Below, piece by piece: positions 8,714 to 16,457 of a DNA stretch of 64,000 nt. Each line of letters begins with the position of its first letter. Position 1 is the stretch's first letter. The notes under the pieces are model-generated. The model was given only the letters and a program-made list of their open reading frames with translations, was not told where the DNA came from and did not search any database. The DNA is taken from positions 39,941 through 103,940 of the forward strand of contig NZ_JASHIM010000017.1 in NCBI RefSeq assembly GCF_030733685.1, read 5' to 3'. Made by a program: the position numbers and the translations under genes. The DNA comes from Roseovarius sp. MMSF_3281 (GTDB taxonomy: Bacteria; Pseudomonadota; Alphaproteobacteria; Rhodobacterales; Rhodobacteraceae).

Positions 8714-9507
8714 TGGGAAAACGCAAAGAAAAAATCAGCTCCGACATTGCCTGGAGCACCTCTGACAAGATCAGCGTGCGCGGGCTCGATCTGCCCAACG
8801 AGATCCTTGGCCACATGAACCTCGGCGATCTGGCGTTTCTGCAGTTGACGGGTCGCAAGGCCACACCCGAGGAAAGCCGGGTGTTCAACGCCATCGTCGT
8901 TACCCTGGTCGAACATGGCATCACGCCGTCGGCCCTGGCGGCGCGGATGACCTATATGGGGGCGCCGGAATCGCTTCAGGCGGCTGTGGCGGCTGGCTTG
9001 TGTGGGCTGGGCACCGTCTTTGTCGGTTCTATGGAAGGTGCCTCGAAAATGCTTTACGAAGCACTGCCACAGGACAAGTTGGGCACCGGTGTCGATCTGG
9101 ATGCGCTGGCCGTCGAGACGGTGGAAAAATTCCGCGCCCGCAAGATGATCGTGCCGGGGCTCGGGCATCCGGTGCACAAACCGGTCGATCCGCGCACACC
9201 TCGCCTGTTCCAGATCGCTGCCGAGAACGGCAAGTCCGGTGAATACATCGAGTTGATCCAGAAAGTTCAGGCCGTTGCCGAAGAAAAATCGGGTAAGATG
9301 CTGCCGATTAACGCCACCGGGGCGATCGGAGCAATCTGCTGTGAATTTGGCTTCCCCTGGAAGATCGTGCGGGGCTTTGGCGTCATGGCACGCGCCATCG
9401 GTCTGGTCGGTCATATCCTCGAAGAGAGCGAAAACCCGATTTCCTATGAGCTTTGGCAGCGTGCCGAGCAGGAAATTCTTGAAACGTCGGGTCCGGGAGC
9501 GAAGTAA
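8713..9507 (+). CDS. citryl-CoA lyase-like protein (citrate-synthase fold)
   Basis: A 264-residue protein resembling stand-alone citryl-CoA lyases with a shortened citrate-synthase fold. Recognisable parts are RGLDLPNEILGHMNLGDLAFL near the N-terminus, the histidine-containing PGLGHPVHKPVDPRTPRL and the C-terminal INATGAIGAICCEFGFPW. Family members cleave or form a carbon-carbon bond in citryl-CoA-like (2-hydroxy-2-carboxymethyl) thioesters. The ATG at 8713 overlaps the preceding TAA by one base, and an acyl-CoA dehydrogenase starts 3 bases after its stop. Its place between beta-oxidation genes suggests action on a branched hydroxyacyl-CoA and not on citrate itself; that is inference. Confidence 0.8.
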   Translation: MGKRKEKISSDIAWSTSDKISVRGLDLPNEILGHMNLGDLAFLQLTGRKATPEESRVFNAIVVTLVEHGITPSALAARMTYMGAPESLQAAVAAGLCGLGTVFVGSMEGASKMLYEALPQDKLGTGVDLDALAVETVEKFRARKMIVPGLGHPVHKPVDPRTPRLFQIAAENGKSGEYIELIQKVQAVAEEKSGKMLPINATGAIGAICCEFGFPWKIVRGFGVMARAIGLVGHILEESENPISYELWQRAEQEILETSGPGAK

Positions 9508-9510
9508 CCG

Positions 9511-10674
9511 ATGCAGACGTCAGCCCCAGACACTCACACCGATCTGCGCGACGCCTTGCGCGCACTTTGCGCGCAGTTTCCGCCAGAATATCATCGCAAG
9601 TTCGGCGAAAACGAAACCTACCCCGAGGAATTCGTCGATGCGCTGACCCGCGAGGGCTGGCTTGCCGCAATGATCCCCGAGGAATACGGCGGCTCGGGTC
9701 TGGGCCTGACGGAAGCCTCGATCATCATGGAGGAGGTGAACCGCTGCGGCGGAAACGCGGGCCATTGCCACGGGCAGATGTATAACATGGGCACGCTTCT
9801 GCGACATGGTTCGGATGAGCAAAAGCAGACATACCTGTCCGGTATTGCCAGCGGCGCGTTGCGCCTGCAATCCATGGCCGTGACCGAACCGACAACCGGG
9901 ACCGACACCACCAAACTGAAGACCACCGCGGTCAAGAAGGGTGACCGGTATGAGATCAATGGCCAGAAGGTCTGGATCAGCCGTATCCAGCATTCTGACC
10001 TGATGATCCTGCTGGCACGCACCACGCCGTTGAACGAGGTCACGAAAAAGTCGCAGGGCCTGTCGATCTTTATGGTCGATCTGAAAGAGGCCATCGGCAA
10101 CGGGATGGAGGTCCGCCCCATCGCCAATATGCCCGGCCACGAAACCAATGAAGTGTTTTTCGACAACCTGGAAATCCCCGCCGAGAACCTGATTGGGACC
10201 GAGGGGCGCGGATTTTACCATATTCTTGACGGGCTGAATGCCGAACGGACCCTGATTGCGGCGGAATGTATCGGTGATGGATACTGGTTCGTTGACAAGG
10301 CCCGCACCTATGCCGGCGACCGCATGGTCTTTGACCGCCCCATCGGCCAGAACCAGGGCGTGCAATTCCCTATCGCCAGGTCCTATGTGAACATCGAGGC
10401 CGCCAATCTGATGCGCTTTGAAGCCTGCAGGCGGTTCGATGCTGGGCTGGATTGCGGAGCACAGGCGAATATGGCAAAGCTGCTGGCTTCGGAGGCCAGC
10501 TGGGAAGCGGCCAATGCCTGCATCCAGACCCATGGTGGCTTCGGTTTCGCACGGGAGTACGATGTCGAGCGCAAGTTCCGCGAGGCCCGGCTGTATCAGG
10601 TGGCCCCGATCTCGACCAACCTGATCCTGTCCTATGTCGGCGAACATATCCTCGGCATGCCGCGATCCTTCTGA
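9511..10674 (+). CDS. acyl-CoA dehydrogenase
   Basis: A 387-residue FAD-dependent acyl-CoA dehydrogenase. MAVTEPTTGTDTTKLKT (about residues 122-138) is the flavin/substrate motif and Glu245 in GLNAERTLIA is at the helix-G catalytic position. It resembles the product of 38,684-39,850 more than that of 622-1,782: both share TEPTTG-DTTKLKT and the ending HILGMPRSF or KALGLPKSY. That similarity suggests a duplicated pair. It is the ninth visible gene of the forward operon, 3 bases after the citryl-CoA-lyase-like gene. Electrons would go to the ETF encoded at 26,189-27,873. Confidence 0.94.
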   Translation: MQTSAPDTHTDLRDALRALCAQFPPEYHRKFGENETYPEEFVDALTREGWLAAMIPEEYGGSGLGLTEASIIMEEVNRCGGNAGHCHGQMYNMGTLLRHGSDEQKQTYLSGIASGALRLQSMAVTEPTTGTDTTKLKTTAVKKGDRYEINGQKVWISRIQHSDLMILLARTTPLNEVTKKSQGLSIFMVDLKEAIGNGMEVRPIANMPGHETNEVFFDNLEIPAENLIGTEGRGFYHILDGLNAERTLIAAECIGDGYWFVDKARTYAGDRMVFDRPIGQNQGVQFPIARSYVNIEAANLMRFEACRRFDAGLDCGAQANMAKLLASEASWEAANACIQTHGGFGFAREYDVERKFREARLYQVAPISTNLILSYVGEHILGMPRSF

Positions 10675-10685
10675 AGACCAGAAAC

Positions 10686-11525
10686 ATGGGTGAGATTGAA
10701 CTTGACGCGCTGGCGCCCTGGATGGGACGCACCGAGACTAAGGAAGATGTTCTGACGCAGGGGCTGATCGACAAATTCCGCGCCACGCTCGGTCCGCATC
10801 TTTGGGACGGAGCGGGCGATGTCCCGCTGGGAATTCATTGGTGCATTGCCCTTGATACCGTGCCAGCTGCCGCCCTTTCAGCAGACGGCCATGCCGCGAG
10901 GGGTGGATTTCTGCCCCCTGTTCCGCTGCCCGCCCGCATGTGGGCGGGCGGCGATGTTACGCATATCGCGCCGCTGACAATCGGCGAAACCATCACCCGA
11001 CACTCTTCGATCAGGGATGTTGTGGCCAAGCAGGGCCGTAGTGGACCATTGGTCTTTGTGACCGTCGAACATGAGTATCTGAGTGGCAACCGGCTTTGTA
11101 TCCGGGAGCAGCAATCGATCGTTTATCGTGAGATTTCCACCCCCCGCACGGGCGAGAGCGCAGCTGACGCGGGTGACCCCACCACGCTTAGATCGACGCT
11201 GACACCGGATCCTGTTCTTCTGTTTCGCTATTCGGCGCTGACGTTCAATGCCCATCGCATTCACTATGATTACCTCTACGCCACCGAAACCGAAGCCTAT
11301 TCCGGACTTGTTGTGCATGGCCCATTGCAGGCCACGCTGCTTCTGAATCTGGCGGCGGATGCGTTGAAAACATCGCCCCACCGGTTTTCGTTCCGCGGCC
11401 TCGCGCCACTCACCCTGCCCTGCGAATTGCAACTGCACAATGAAGAGACCGGCACCTCCGGGACAGTCTGGTGTCAGGATCAAAACGGTCTTCGAAGCTT
11501 TTCCGCAGAGTACGCGGCTGTCTGA
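10686..11525 (+). CDS. MaoC/HTD2-like double-hotdog acyl-CoA hydratase
   Basis: A 279-residue protein related to the mesaconyl-CoA hydratase/HTD2 group of FAS1-like dehydratases. The N-terminal hotdog half includes ALDTVPAAALSADGH and PLPARMWAGGDVTHIAPLTIG, and the C-terminal half has FRYSALTFNAHRIHYDYLYA followed by LVVHGPLQATLLLN, which matches the hydratase motif region with conserved histidines. It would add water to, or remove it from, an enoyl/hydroxyacyl-CoA. The ATG at 10,686 is chosen because homology begins there. It is the last gene of the forward operon; the operator-bearing promoter at 11,555 follows. Confidence 0.85.
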   Translation: MGEIELDALAPWMGRTETKEDVLTQGLIDKFRATLGPHLWDGAGDVPLGIHWCIALDTVPAAALSADGHAARGGFLPPVPLPARMWAGGDVTHIAPLTIGETITRHSSIRDVVAKQGRSGPLVFVTVEHEYLSGNRLCIREQQSIVYREISTPRTGESAADAGDPTTLRSTLTPDPVLLFRYSALTFNAHRIHYDYLYATETEAYSGLVVHGPLQATLLLNLAADALKTSPHRFSFRGLAPLTLPCELQLHNEETGTSGTVWCQDQNGLRSFSAEYAAV

Positions 11526-11554
11526 TCGGTTTCCTTTGGTAGCGGATTCAGTTG

Positions 11555-11581
11555 TTGACCAATTTTTCTAACATCTGTTAG
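11555..11581 (+). promoter_or_regulatory. promoter with CTAACA-TC-TGTTAG operator, upstream of IS and NMO pseudogene
   Basis: TTGACC (11,555-11,560) is a -35-like box, and the perfect palindrome CTAACATCTGTTAG occupies 11,568-11,581. The same palindrome occurs in five other promoters of the island. It faces right. The IS5-family element begins 45 bases downstream, and the decayed nitronate monooxygenase gene lies beyond it, so this is most likely that gene's original promoter. Confidence 0.7.
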
Positions 11582-11638
11582 GCTGCGCGGAGAGACTTGG
11601 TAAATAGACCAGGCAAACCTCTGAATTAGGGTCAGGAC

Positions 11639-12259
11639 TCATAGCCAATAGATGACGGTTGCGGCGAGAGCGATTGCGGAGAGGAAAACCTTTGGGCACC
11701 TGTCGTATCGGGTCGCCACACGCCGCCAATCCTTTAGCCTGCCGAACATGATCTCGATACGATTGCGGCGTTTGTAGCGCCGCTTGTCGTATTTGACGGT
11801 CTTCTTGCGCTGTTTTCGACCGGGGATGCACGCGCGTATCCCCTTGTCTTTCAACGCTTCCCGGAACCAGTCGGCGTCATAGCCGCGATCCCCGAGCAGC
11901 CAGTCGACCTTGGGCAAGCTGCTCAGCAGAGCGCGGGCGCCGATGTAATCGCTGACCTGTCCGGCAGTCACGAACAGGTTCAGAGGCCGCCCCTGGCTGT
12001 CGCAGATGGCGTGCAGCTTGGTGTTCATGCCGCCTTTGGTGCGGCCAATCAGGCGTCCACGCCCCCCTTTTTCGCGGCCAGGCTGGTCGCTGTCCGGTGT
12101 GCTTTCAGATAGGTTGCATCGATCATGACAGTCTTCTCTTCGACATGTTCCGCAGCGAGGCCGGCCATGATCCGGGCGAAGACGCCCTTGTCGCTCCATC
12201 GCTTCCAGCGGTTGTAGAGCGTCTTGTGCGGGCCATATTCTCTGGGCGCATCGCGCCAT
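11639..12259 (-). CDS. IS5-family transposase, orfB (C-terminal part)
   Basis: This frame encodes the C-terminal catalytic region of an IS427-type DDE transposase. The second Asp is in LLGDRGYDADWFREAL and the Glu in RRNRIEIMFGRLKDWRR. The functional part probably begins near 12,070, where the orfA frame reaches a run of five A and six G (12,062-12,072 on the forward strand). A -1 shift there turns AAKKGG of orfA into REKGGRGRLIG of orfB. The upstream part of the open frame overlaps orfA and is probably not translated alone. The frame looks intact, so the element may be active. Confidence 0.85.
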   Translation of the reverse strand: MARCAQRIWPAQDALQPLEAMERQGRLRPDHGRPRCGTCRREDCHDRCNLSESTPDSDQPGREKGGRGRLIGRTKGGMNTKLHAICDSQGRPLNLFVTAGQVSDYIGARALLSSLPKVDWLLGDRGYDADWFREALKDKGIRACIPGRKQRKKTVKYDKRRYKRRNRIEIMFGRLKDWRRVATRYDRCPKVFLSAIALAATVIYWL

Positions 12260-12396
12260 CGTAACCCATTGCGATTGATGAAAATAATCCCACTCAGAAC
12301 CCTGCGGTCATCGACCCGAGGTTTGCCGTGGGACTTCGGAAAATAGGGTTCCAGACGCGCCATCTGCGCATCGCTCAACCAGAAAAGATCAGACAT
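12049..12396 (-). CDS. IS5-family transposase, orfA (N-terminal part)
   Basis: The 115-residue N-terminal transposase part starts at MSDLFWLSDAQMARLEPYFP. It includes the DNA-binding region and GLRWRDAPREYGPHKTLYNR typical of IS427-type elements, and the first catalytic Asp is in VMIDATYLKAHRT. It ends just after the A5G6 slip run at 12,062-12,072, where a -1 frameshift would join it to orfB to give a full transposase of roughly 250 residues. Confidence 0.85.
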   Translation of the reverse strand: MSDLFWLSDAQMARLEPYFPKSHGKPRVDDRRVLSGIIFINRNGLRWRDAPREYGPHKTLYNRWKRWSDKGVFARIMAGLAAEHVEEKTVMIDATYLKAHRTATSLAAKKGGVDA

Positions 12397-12619
12397 GTCA
12401 CCGCTCCGTTTTCGGAGCCGTGAATCACGCGCCCGGCCAGAAATCAATGGGTCCTCACCCTAGTCCGGTGCGGAAAATCAGACATGTGTAAAATTCACCC
12501 GTTCTGTGTATTTCCTTGCGGTCTGCTGGCACGTTTGCTTCGGCTTCCCTTCCCATGCACGCCCGTCAAGGCTACGGGCCTCGGCAACCCCTGTTGAAAC
12601 AGCAAAGAAGAAATAGACA

Positions 12620-13173
12620 ATGTACTCTGACACCCCTCTCGGCCGCTTGCGCCTGCCTGTGATCTGCTCGCCCATGTTTCTGGTGTCCGGGCCGGGGCCT
12701 TGTCACCCTTTGCGCTGGTTCAGGAAATCCGGGAATGGTTCGATGGTCCGCTTGCCCTCTCCGGGTCCATCGCGACCGGGCGCTCAATTCTGGCGGCGCA
12801 GGCCATGGGTGCGGATTTTGGGTATATCGGATCCCCCTTCATTGCCATGACCGAGGCGGTCGCGTCGGAGGAGTACAAGCAAATGATCGTCGAAGGCGGG
12901 GCCGATGATATTGTCTATACCGACTATTTCAGCGGCGTGCATGCCAACTATCTGAAACCGTCGGTGCGGGCGGTCGGTCTCGATCCGGACAACCTGGCCG
13001 GGATCGGCAACAAACTCGATCTGGCCACCGGCGACATTCGCCCCAAGGCCTGGCGTGACATCTGGGGCAGCGGTCAGGGGATCGGAGCGGTGAAAGAGGT
13101 GATGACCACGGCGGACTACGTCGACCGTCTCGACCGGGAATACCAGGCCGCCAAAGATGCGCTCTGTTCATGA
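12620..13173 (+). pseudogene. nitronate monooxygenase remnant (internal deletion plus frameshift)
   Basis: The first 25 or so codons, MYSDTPLGRLRLPVICSPMF, are the N-terminus of a nitronate monooxygenase (FMN-dependent TIM barrel). The frame then changes, and at about 12,690 it resumes in another frame with GALSPFALVQEIREWFDGP and GSIATGRSILAAQAMGADFG. That stretch lies past the middle of intact family members, which are about 320 residues long. Roughly 130-150 codons of the barrel have been lost by a deletion that is not a multiple of three. The C-terminal reading frame is intact to 13,173. The IS5-family element lies between this gene and its apparent promoter, so it is doubly inactivated. 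Confidence 0.85.
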
Positions 13174-13180
13174 CGAAAGA

Positions 13181-13204
13181 GGGCGGCCAGTTGCCCGGCC
13201 GCCC
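13181..13204. terminator. GC-rich hairpin between convergent genes
   Basis: GGGCGGCC (13,181-13,188) and GGCCGCCC (13,197-13,204) form a perfect 8-bp stem with an 8-base loop, in the 71-base gap between the forward NMO remnant and the stop of the reverse ligase gene. There is no long T run on either side, so termination strength is uncertain. Confidence 0.55.
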
Positions 13205-13244
13205 ATCTGTTTCTGCGGTTGTCGCGAATGATCGAGACCCGATC

Positions 13245-14441
13245 TTAGCGGTCCTTTTGGTTGACGATCAGTTCTGCATTTTCGGGTAGTTCCGAAACAA
13301 TGTTCACCTCGTCGGCACGAATTCGTGCATGCAGTTTGAAGGTCTCAGCGGCGGCGGCTTCCGCAGCAGAAGTATCGGCACCGTCTTCCAGCACAAGCGA
13401 GAGGCGGATCATATCGCGATCGTTCTCGCGCGTTACCACAGCCTGCGCGGCCTTCGCGCCCTGCGTGCCGATGACAACTTCTTCAACCACACGCGGATAA
13501 ACGAAAATCTCGCGCACTTTGACCGCTGCGCCGACCCTGCCCTGCAGCGCTGAAATCCGGCTGACCGTGCCATCCACGTTGCTCTCCAGCGCCAAGGCAC
13601 TGTCGCCGGTGCCGAACCGGATCATCGGCCAAGTGGCATCGCGCGCGGTCACAACAACCTCGCCCGGTTCCCCATGAGCGACCTGTTCTCCACTGACCGG
13701 ATCGCATATCTGCACCACGCGGTCGGGATGAACCACATAGCCTTCGCCGCCATCCTCATATGCGACAAGGCCCAGATCCGCGGTGGCATAGGCAGCCCAA
13801 GTCGACACGCCATAGTCTTCCTCGATCCGGCGGCGTTTGGCCATCCAGTCGCCCATCTCTCCGCCGAGGAAGGCTGTTTTCACCTTCCAGGCGTCGCGCC
13901 CATAGGTTTCGATCACCTTGTCCGCCAGCGTCAGGAAAAACGCAGTCGAAGCACAGATCGAAGTCACGCCGGTTTCGACGATGATCTGCGCCTGAAGCTC
14001 GGTATTGCCCACGCCGCCGGGAATCACCGTGGCACCTGCGGCCTGTGCCGCTTCGTCGAACAGCAGGCCAGCCGGCACAAGATGATACATCCAGGTGTTC
14101 AGGATGATATCTCCGGGGCCCACGCCTGCCGCCTTGAACAGCAGGTCCAGGCCATGACCTCCCCCGCCCGAAAGGGCCGGCTCGAAAATTGGGCCAGGGG
14201 ACACGTAGATCCGTCCAATATCCTTCAGATCCGAGGCAAGGAATCCGCCGAAAGGCGGGTTCTCGCGCTGGATCTTCAGAAGCTCTTCCTTCTTCATCAC
14301 GGGAAGACGCGAGAGGTCCGCCACCGATGTGACGGCTGCCGGATCAAATCCGGCAGCCGCAAATCGCGATTTCAGGCCAGGAGCCTTATTGGCCGCAGCG
14401 GCATAGGCTTGCGCTATATCTTGGTAGATATCTTCAGACAT
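13245..14441 (-). CDS. PaaK-like AMP-forming acyl-CoA ligase family protein
   Basis: A 398-residue protein related to phenylacetate-CoA ligases but shorter and more divergent than the product of 1,810-3,201. Recognisable parts are the start of the adenylation domain (LPVMKKEELLKIQRENPPFG), YVSPGPIFEPALSGGGGHG in place of the classical P-loop SSGTTG, FLGGEMGDWMAKRR, and the C-terminal VREIFVYPRVVEEVV region. The replaced ATP-loop could mean changed nucleotide use. An ATG 6 bases upstream (14,447) is also possible, but the second ATG has the better-spaced GAGGAG. It is the last gene of the reverse operon that starts at 18,730. Confidence 0.82.
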   Translation of the reverse strand: MSEDIYQDIAQAYAAAANKAPGLKSRFAAAGFDPAAVTSVADLSRLPVMKKEELLKIQRENPPFGGFLASDLKDIGRIYVSPGPIFEPALSGGGGHGLDLLFKAAGVGPGDIILNTWMYHLVPAGLLFDEAAQAAGATVIPGGVGNTELQAQIIVETGVTSICASTAFFLTLADKVIETYGRDAWKVKTAFLGGEMGDWMAKRRRIEEDYGVSTWAAYATADLGLVAYEDGGEGYVVHPDRVVQICDPVSGEQVAHGEPGEVVVTARDATWPMIRFGTGDSALALESNVDGTVSRISALQGRVGAAVKVREIFVYPRVVEEVVIGTQGAKAAQAVVTRENDRDMIRLSLVLEDGADTSAAEAAAAETFKLHARIRADEVNIVSELPENAELIVNQKDR

Positions 14442-14468
14442 TTCCATGCCTCCTCGTACAGTCAGGCG

Positions 14469-15278
14469 TTAGAGCGGGCAGTCCTTGCGGAAGTTTGGCG
14501 CGCGCTTCTCCCGGTGCGACAACACACCTTCCTTGACGTCCTCGCTCATGAAGCCAAGCATCTCCAGCGCAGTCGACGCATCAAAGATCGGCCCGGCCTG
14601 GCGCAGCCAGTTATTCAGCGAATACTTGGTCCAGCGGATCGCGCTTTGCGAGCCGTTGGCCAGTTCGACGGCTGTATCCAGCGCGATCTGCTGCAGCTCG
14701 TCATCCTCGACGCACATTGATACCAGACCGATCCGCTCGGCCTCTTCGCCCGACACCGGCTTGCAGGTCATCAGATAGTATTTCGCCTTGGCCATCGAGG
14801 TCAGCAGCGGCCAGATAATCGCCGCGACGTCACCGGCGGCAACACCAAGGCGGGGATGACCATCGACAATCTTGGCCCGTTTTCCGGCGATCGAGATGTC
14901 GGCCAGGATGGCAACCACAAGGCCCGCGCCCGCCGCGGGACCATTGATCGCGGAAATGATCGGCTTGTTGCAGTTGATGATGTTGTAGACGAGATCCTTG
15001 GCTTCTTTCCACGTCTTCATGATCTCATGCGAATTGCCAATCATGTTTTCGATCAGGCTAAAATCACCACCGGCGGAAAACGCCTTGCCCGCACCGGTCA
15101 CGATGACCGCGTTGATGTCGGGGTCGCGGTCGATGTCGATCCACATGTCCGTCATCTGGGTGTGGGTTTCGGCATCGACCGAGTTGAATGTCTCGGGCCG
15201 GTCGAACGTGATGCGCAGGACGCGATCCGCCGGGTAGTCAAATTTCAGTTTGTCGTACTTTGCGTAACGCTCCGACAT
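14469..15278 (-). CDS. enoyl-CoA hydratase/isomerase family protein
   Basis: A 269-residue crotonase starting at MSERYAKYDKLKF after a GAGGAGG ribosome site. The oxyanion-hole regions are GAGKAFSAGGDFSLIENM and NGPAAGAGLVVAILADISI. Both glutamates of classical hydratases are replaced (Val and His, the latter in VDGHPRLGVAAGD). The D-x-H-x-x-x-G-x-x-A-G-D pattern is a recurrent crotonase subgroup whose chemistry differs from simple hydration, so the reaction is left open. It sits between a ligase and a dehydrogenase pair in a six-gene reverse operon, 27 bases after the dehydrogenase. Confidence 0.9.
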   Translation of the reverse strand: MSERYAKYDKLKFDYPADRVLRITFDRPETFNSVDAETHTQMTDMWIDIDRDPDINAVIVTGAGKAFSAGGDFSLIENMIGNSHEIMKTWKEAKDLVYNIINCNKPIISAINGPAAGAGLVVAILADISIAGKRAKIVDGHPRLGVAAGDVAAIIWPLLTSMAKAKYYLMTCKPVSGEEAERIGLVSMCVEDDELQQIALDTAVELANGSQSAIRWTKYSLNNWLRQAGPIFDASTALEMLGFMSEDVKEGVLSHREKRAPNFRKDCPL

Positions 15279-15305
15279 AGGTCTTTTCCTCCTCACGGTA
15301 TGGGT

Positions 15306-16457
15306 TCAGCCAGGCAGTCCCAGGACGGCCTTAGACAGGATGTTTCTTTGGATTTCGTTCGATCCACCGTAGATCGTGGTAGGTCTGGCCTTGTAGAAGC
15401 TCGACAAAACGTCGACGCTAACATTGCCAACCTGAAGCGGCCCGATGGAGCCGCCATCGGGACCGGCTGCTTCGATCATCAGCTCGGTGATGCGCTGGAA
15501 GCACTCAGTCACCCAGATCTTCAGCATGGACACATCCGCACCCAGCGTCTCGCCACGTTTGAGCTGATCTGCAAAACGGGCATAAAGCGCGGCATGATCT
15601 TCCACATCCAGTGCCGCCTGGGCAAAGCGGTCACGGAACACCGGATCGTCAAACGCGCCACGGCCACGGGCAAAGCTTTCAAGCTGTCCCAGAGCGTTCT
15701 GGGCCAGACTTGGCGAACCGATGAAAATGCGTTCGAAGCTCAAGAGCGCCTTGGCCATCGTCCAACCCTTGTTCAGCTCGCCCACGAGGTTCTCGCGGGG
15801 CGTCCGTGCATTGTCAAAGAAGACCTCGCAAAACTCGGTCTCGCCCGACAGGGTCGTGATAGTGCGCACATCGACTCCGGGCTGATCCATCGGAGCGAGC
15901 AGGAAACTGATACCCTGTTGTTTCTTGGGCGCATCCGGATCGGTGCGCACCAGCATGAAAATATGCGTGGCGTCATGCGCCATCGTGGTCCAGATCTTCT
16001 GTCCGTTGATGACAAAGTCGTCCCCGTCAATCTCTGCGCGTGTGCGCAGGTTCGCCAGATCGGACCCGGCGCCGGGTTCCGAGTATCCCTGGCACCAGAT
16101 GTCTTCGCAACTCAGGATACGCGGCAGCCAGTAGTCTTTTTGTTCCTGGGTGCCGAATTTGATGATCAGGGGACCGACCATCTGCACGCCCATGTCGCGA
16201 CCGCGATTGACGCCCCAGCGCTGCTGCTCTTCATAAAAGATCAGCAGCTTAGCAGCGTTTAGGCCCATACCGCCGAATTCAGCGGGCCAAGCTGGCGCAA
16301 CCCAGCCCTTGGCGTGAAGCTTGCGGTGCCAATGTTCGATCTCGGCGAACTTCGGGCGGTGCGGCAGGTGACGCAGCTCCTCGGGATATTCCGCTTCGAA
16401 GAACTGGCGCACTTCTTTGCGGAATTCCGCATCGCTCATTGCATTCCAGTCGGTCAT
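15306..16457 (-). CDS. acyl-CoA dehydrogenase, putative catalytic subunit of a heteromeric pair
   Basis: The 383-residue product starts at MTDWNAMSDAEFRKEVRQFF, overlapping the upstream gene by 4 bases. It carries CQGYSEPGAGSDLANLRT as the substrate/flavin motif, the helix-G sequence SFERIFIGSPSLAQ with a candidate catalytic Glu, and the C-terminal TTIYGGSNEIQRNILSKAVLG. It resembles FadE-type enzymes that in actinobacterial steroid catabolism form alpha2beta2 heterotetramers with a neighbouring, catalytically silent paralogue. The tight coupling to the 16,454-17,578 gene suggests the same arrangement here. The heteromer is inference. Confidence 0.9.
   Translation of the reverse strand: MTDWNAMSDAEFRKEVRQFFEAEYPEELRHLPHRPKFAEIEHWHRKLHAKGWVAPAWPAEFGGMGLNAAKLLIFYEEQQRWGVNRGRDMGVQMVGPLIIKFGTQEQKDYWLPRILSCEDIWCQGYSEPGAGSDLANLRTRAEIDGDDFVINGQKIWTTMAHDATHIFMLVRTDPDAPKKQQGISFLLAPMDQPGVDVRTITTLSGETEFCEVFFDNARTPRENLVGELNKGWTMAKALLSFERIFIGSPSLAQNALGQLESFARGRGAFDDPVFRDRFAQAALDVEDHAALYARFADQLKRGETLGADVSMLKIWVTECFQRITELMIEAAGPDGGSIGPLQVGNVSVDVLSSFYKARPTTIYGGSNEIQRNILSKAVLGLPG

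Larger units (their letters stand above)
11627..12462 (-). mobile_element. IS5-family (IS427-type) insertion sequence
   Basis: The element is about 836 bases long. The left end TAGGGTCAGGACTCAT (from 11,627) and the right end ATGGGTCCTCACCCTA (to 12,462) form imperfect terminal inverted repeats. It carries two overlapping transposase frames on the reverse strand joined by a homopolymer slip site, as usual for the IS427 group. It is inserted between an operator-bearing promoter and the nitronate monooxygenase remnant. Exact end bases are uncertain by one or two because the presumed target TA is part of the repeat. Confidence 0.85.

Noticed and set aside
14856..16262. Long forward open frame (468 codons)
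   Set aside because: It is antisense to the crotonase and dehydrogenase genes of the reverse operon and lacks a ribosome site and motifs.
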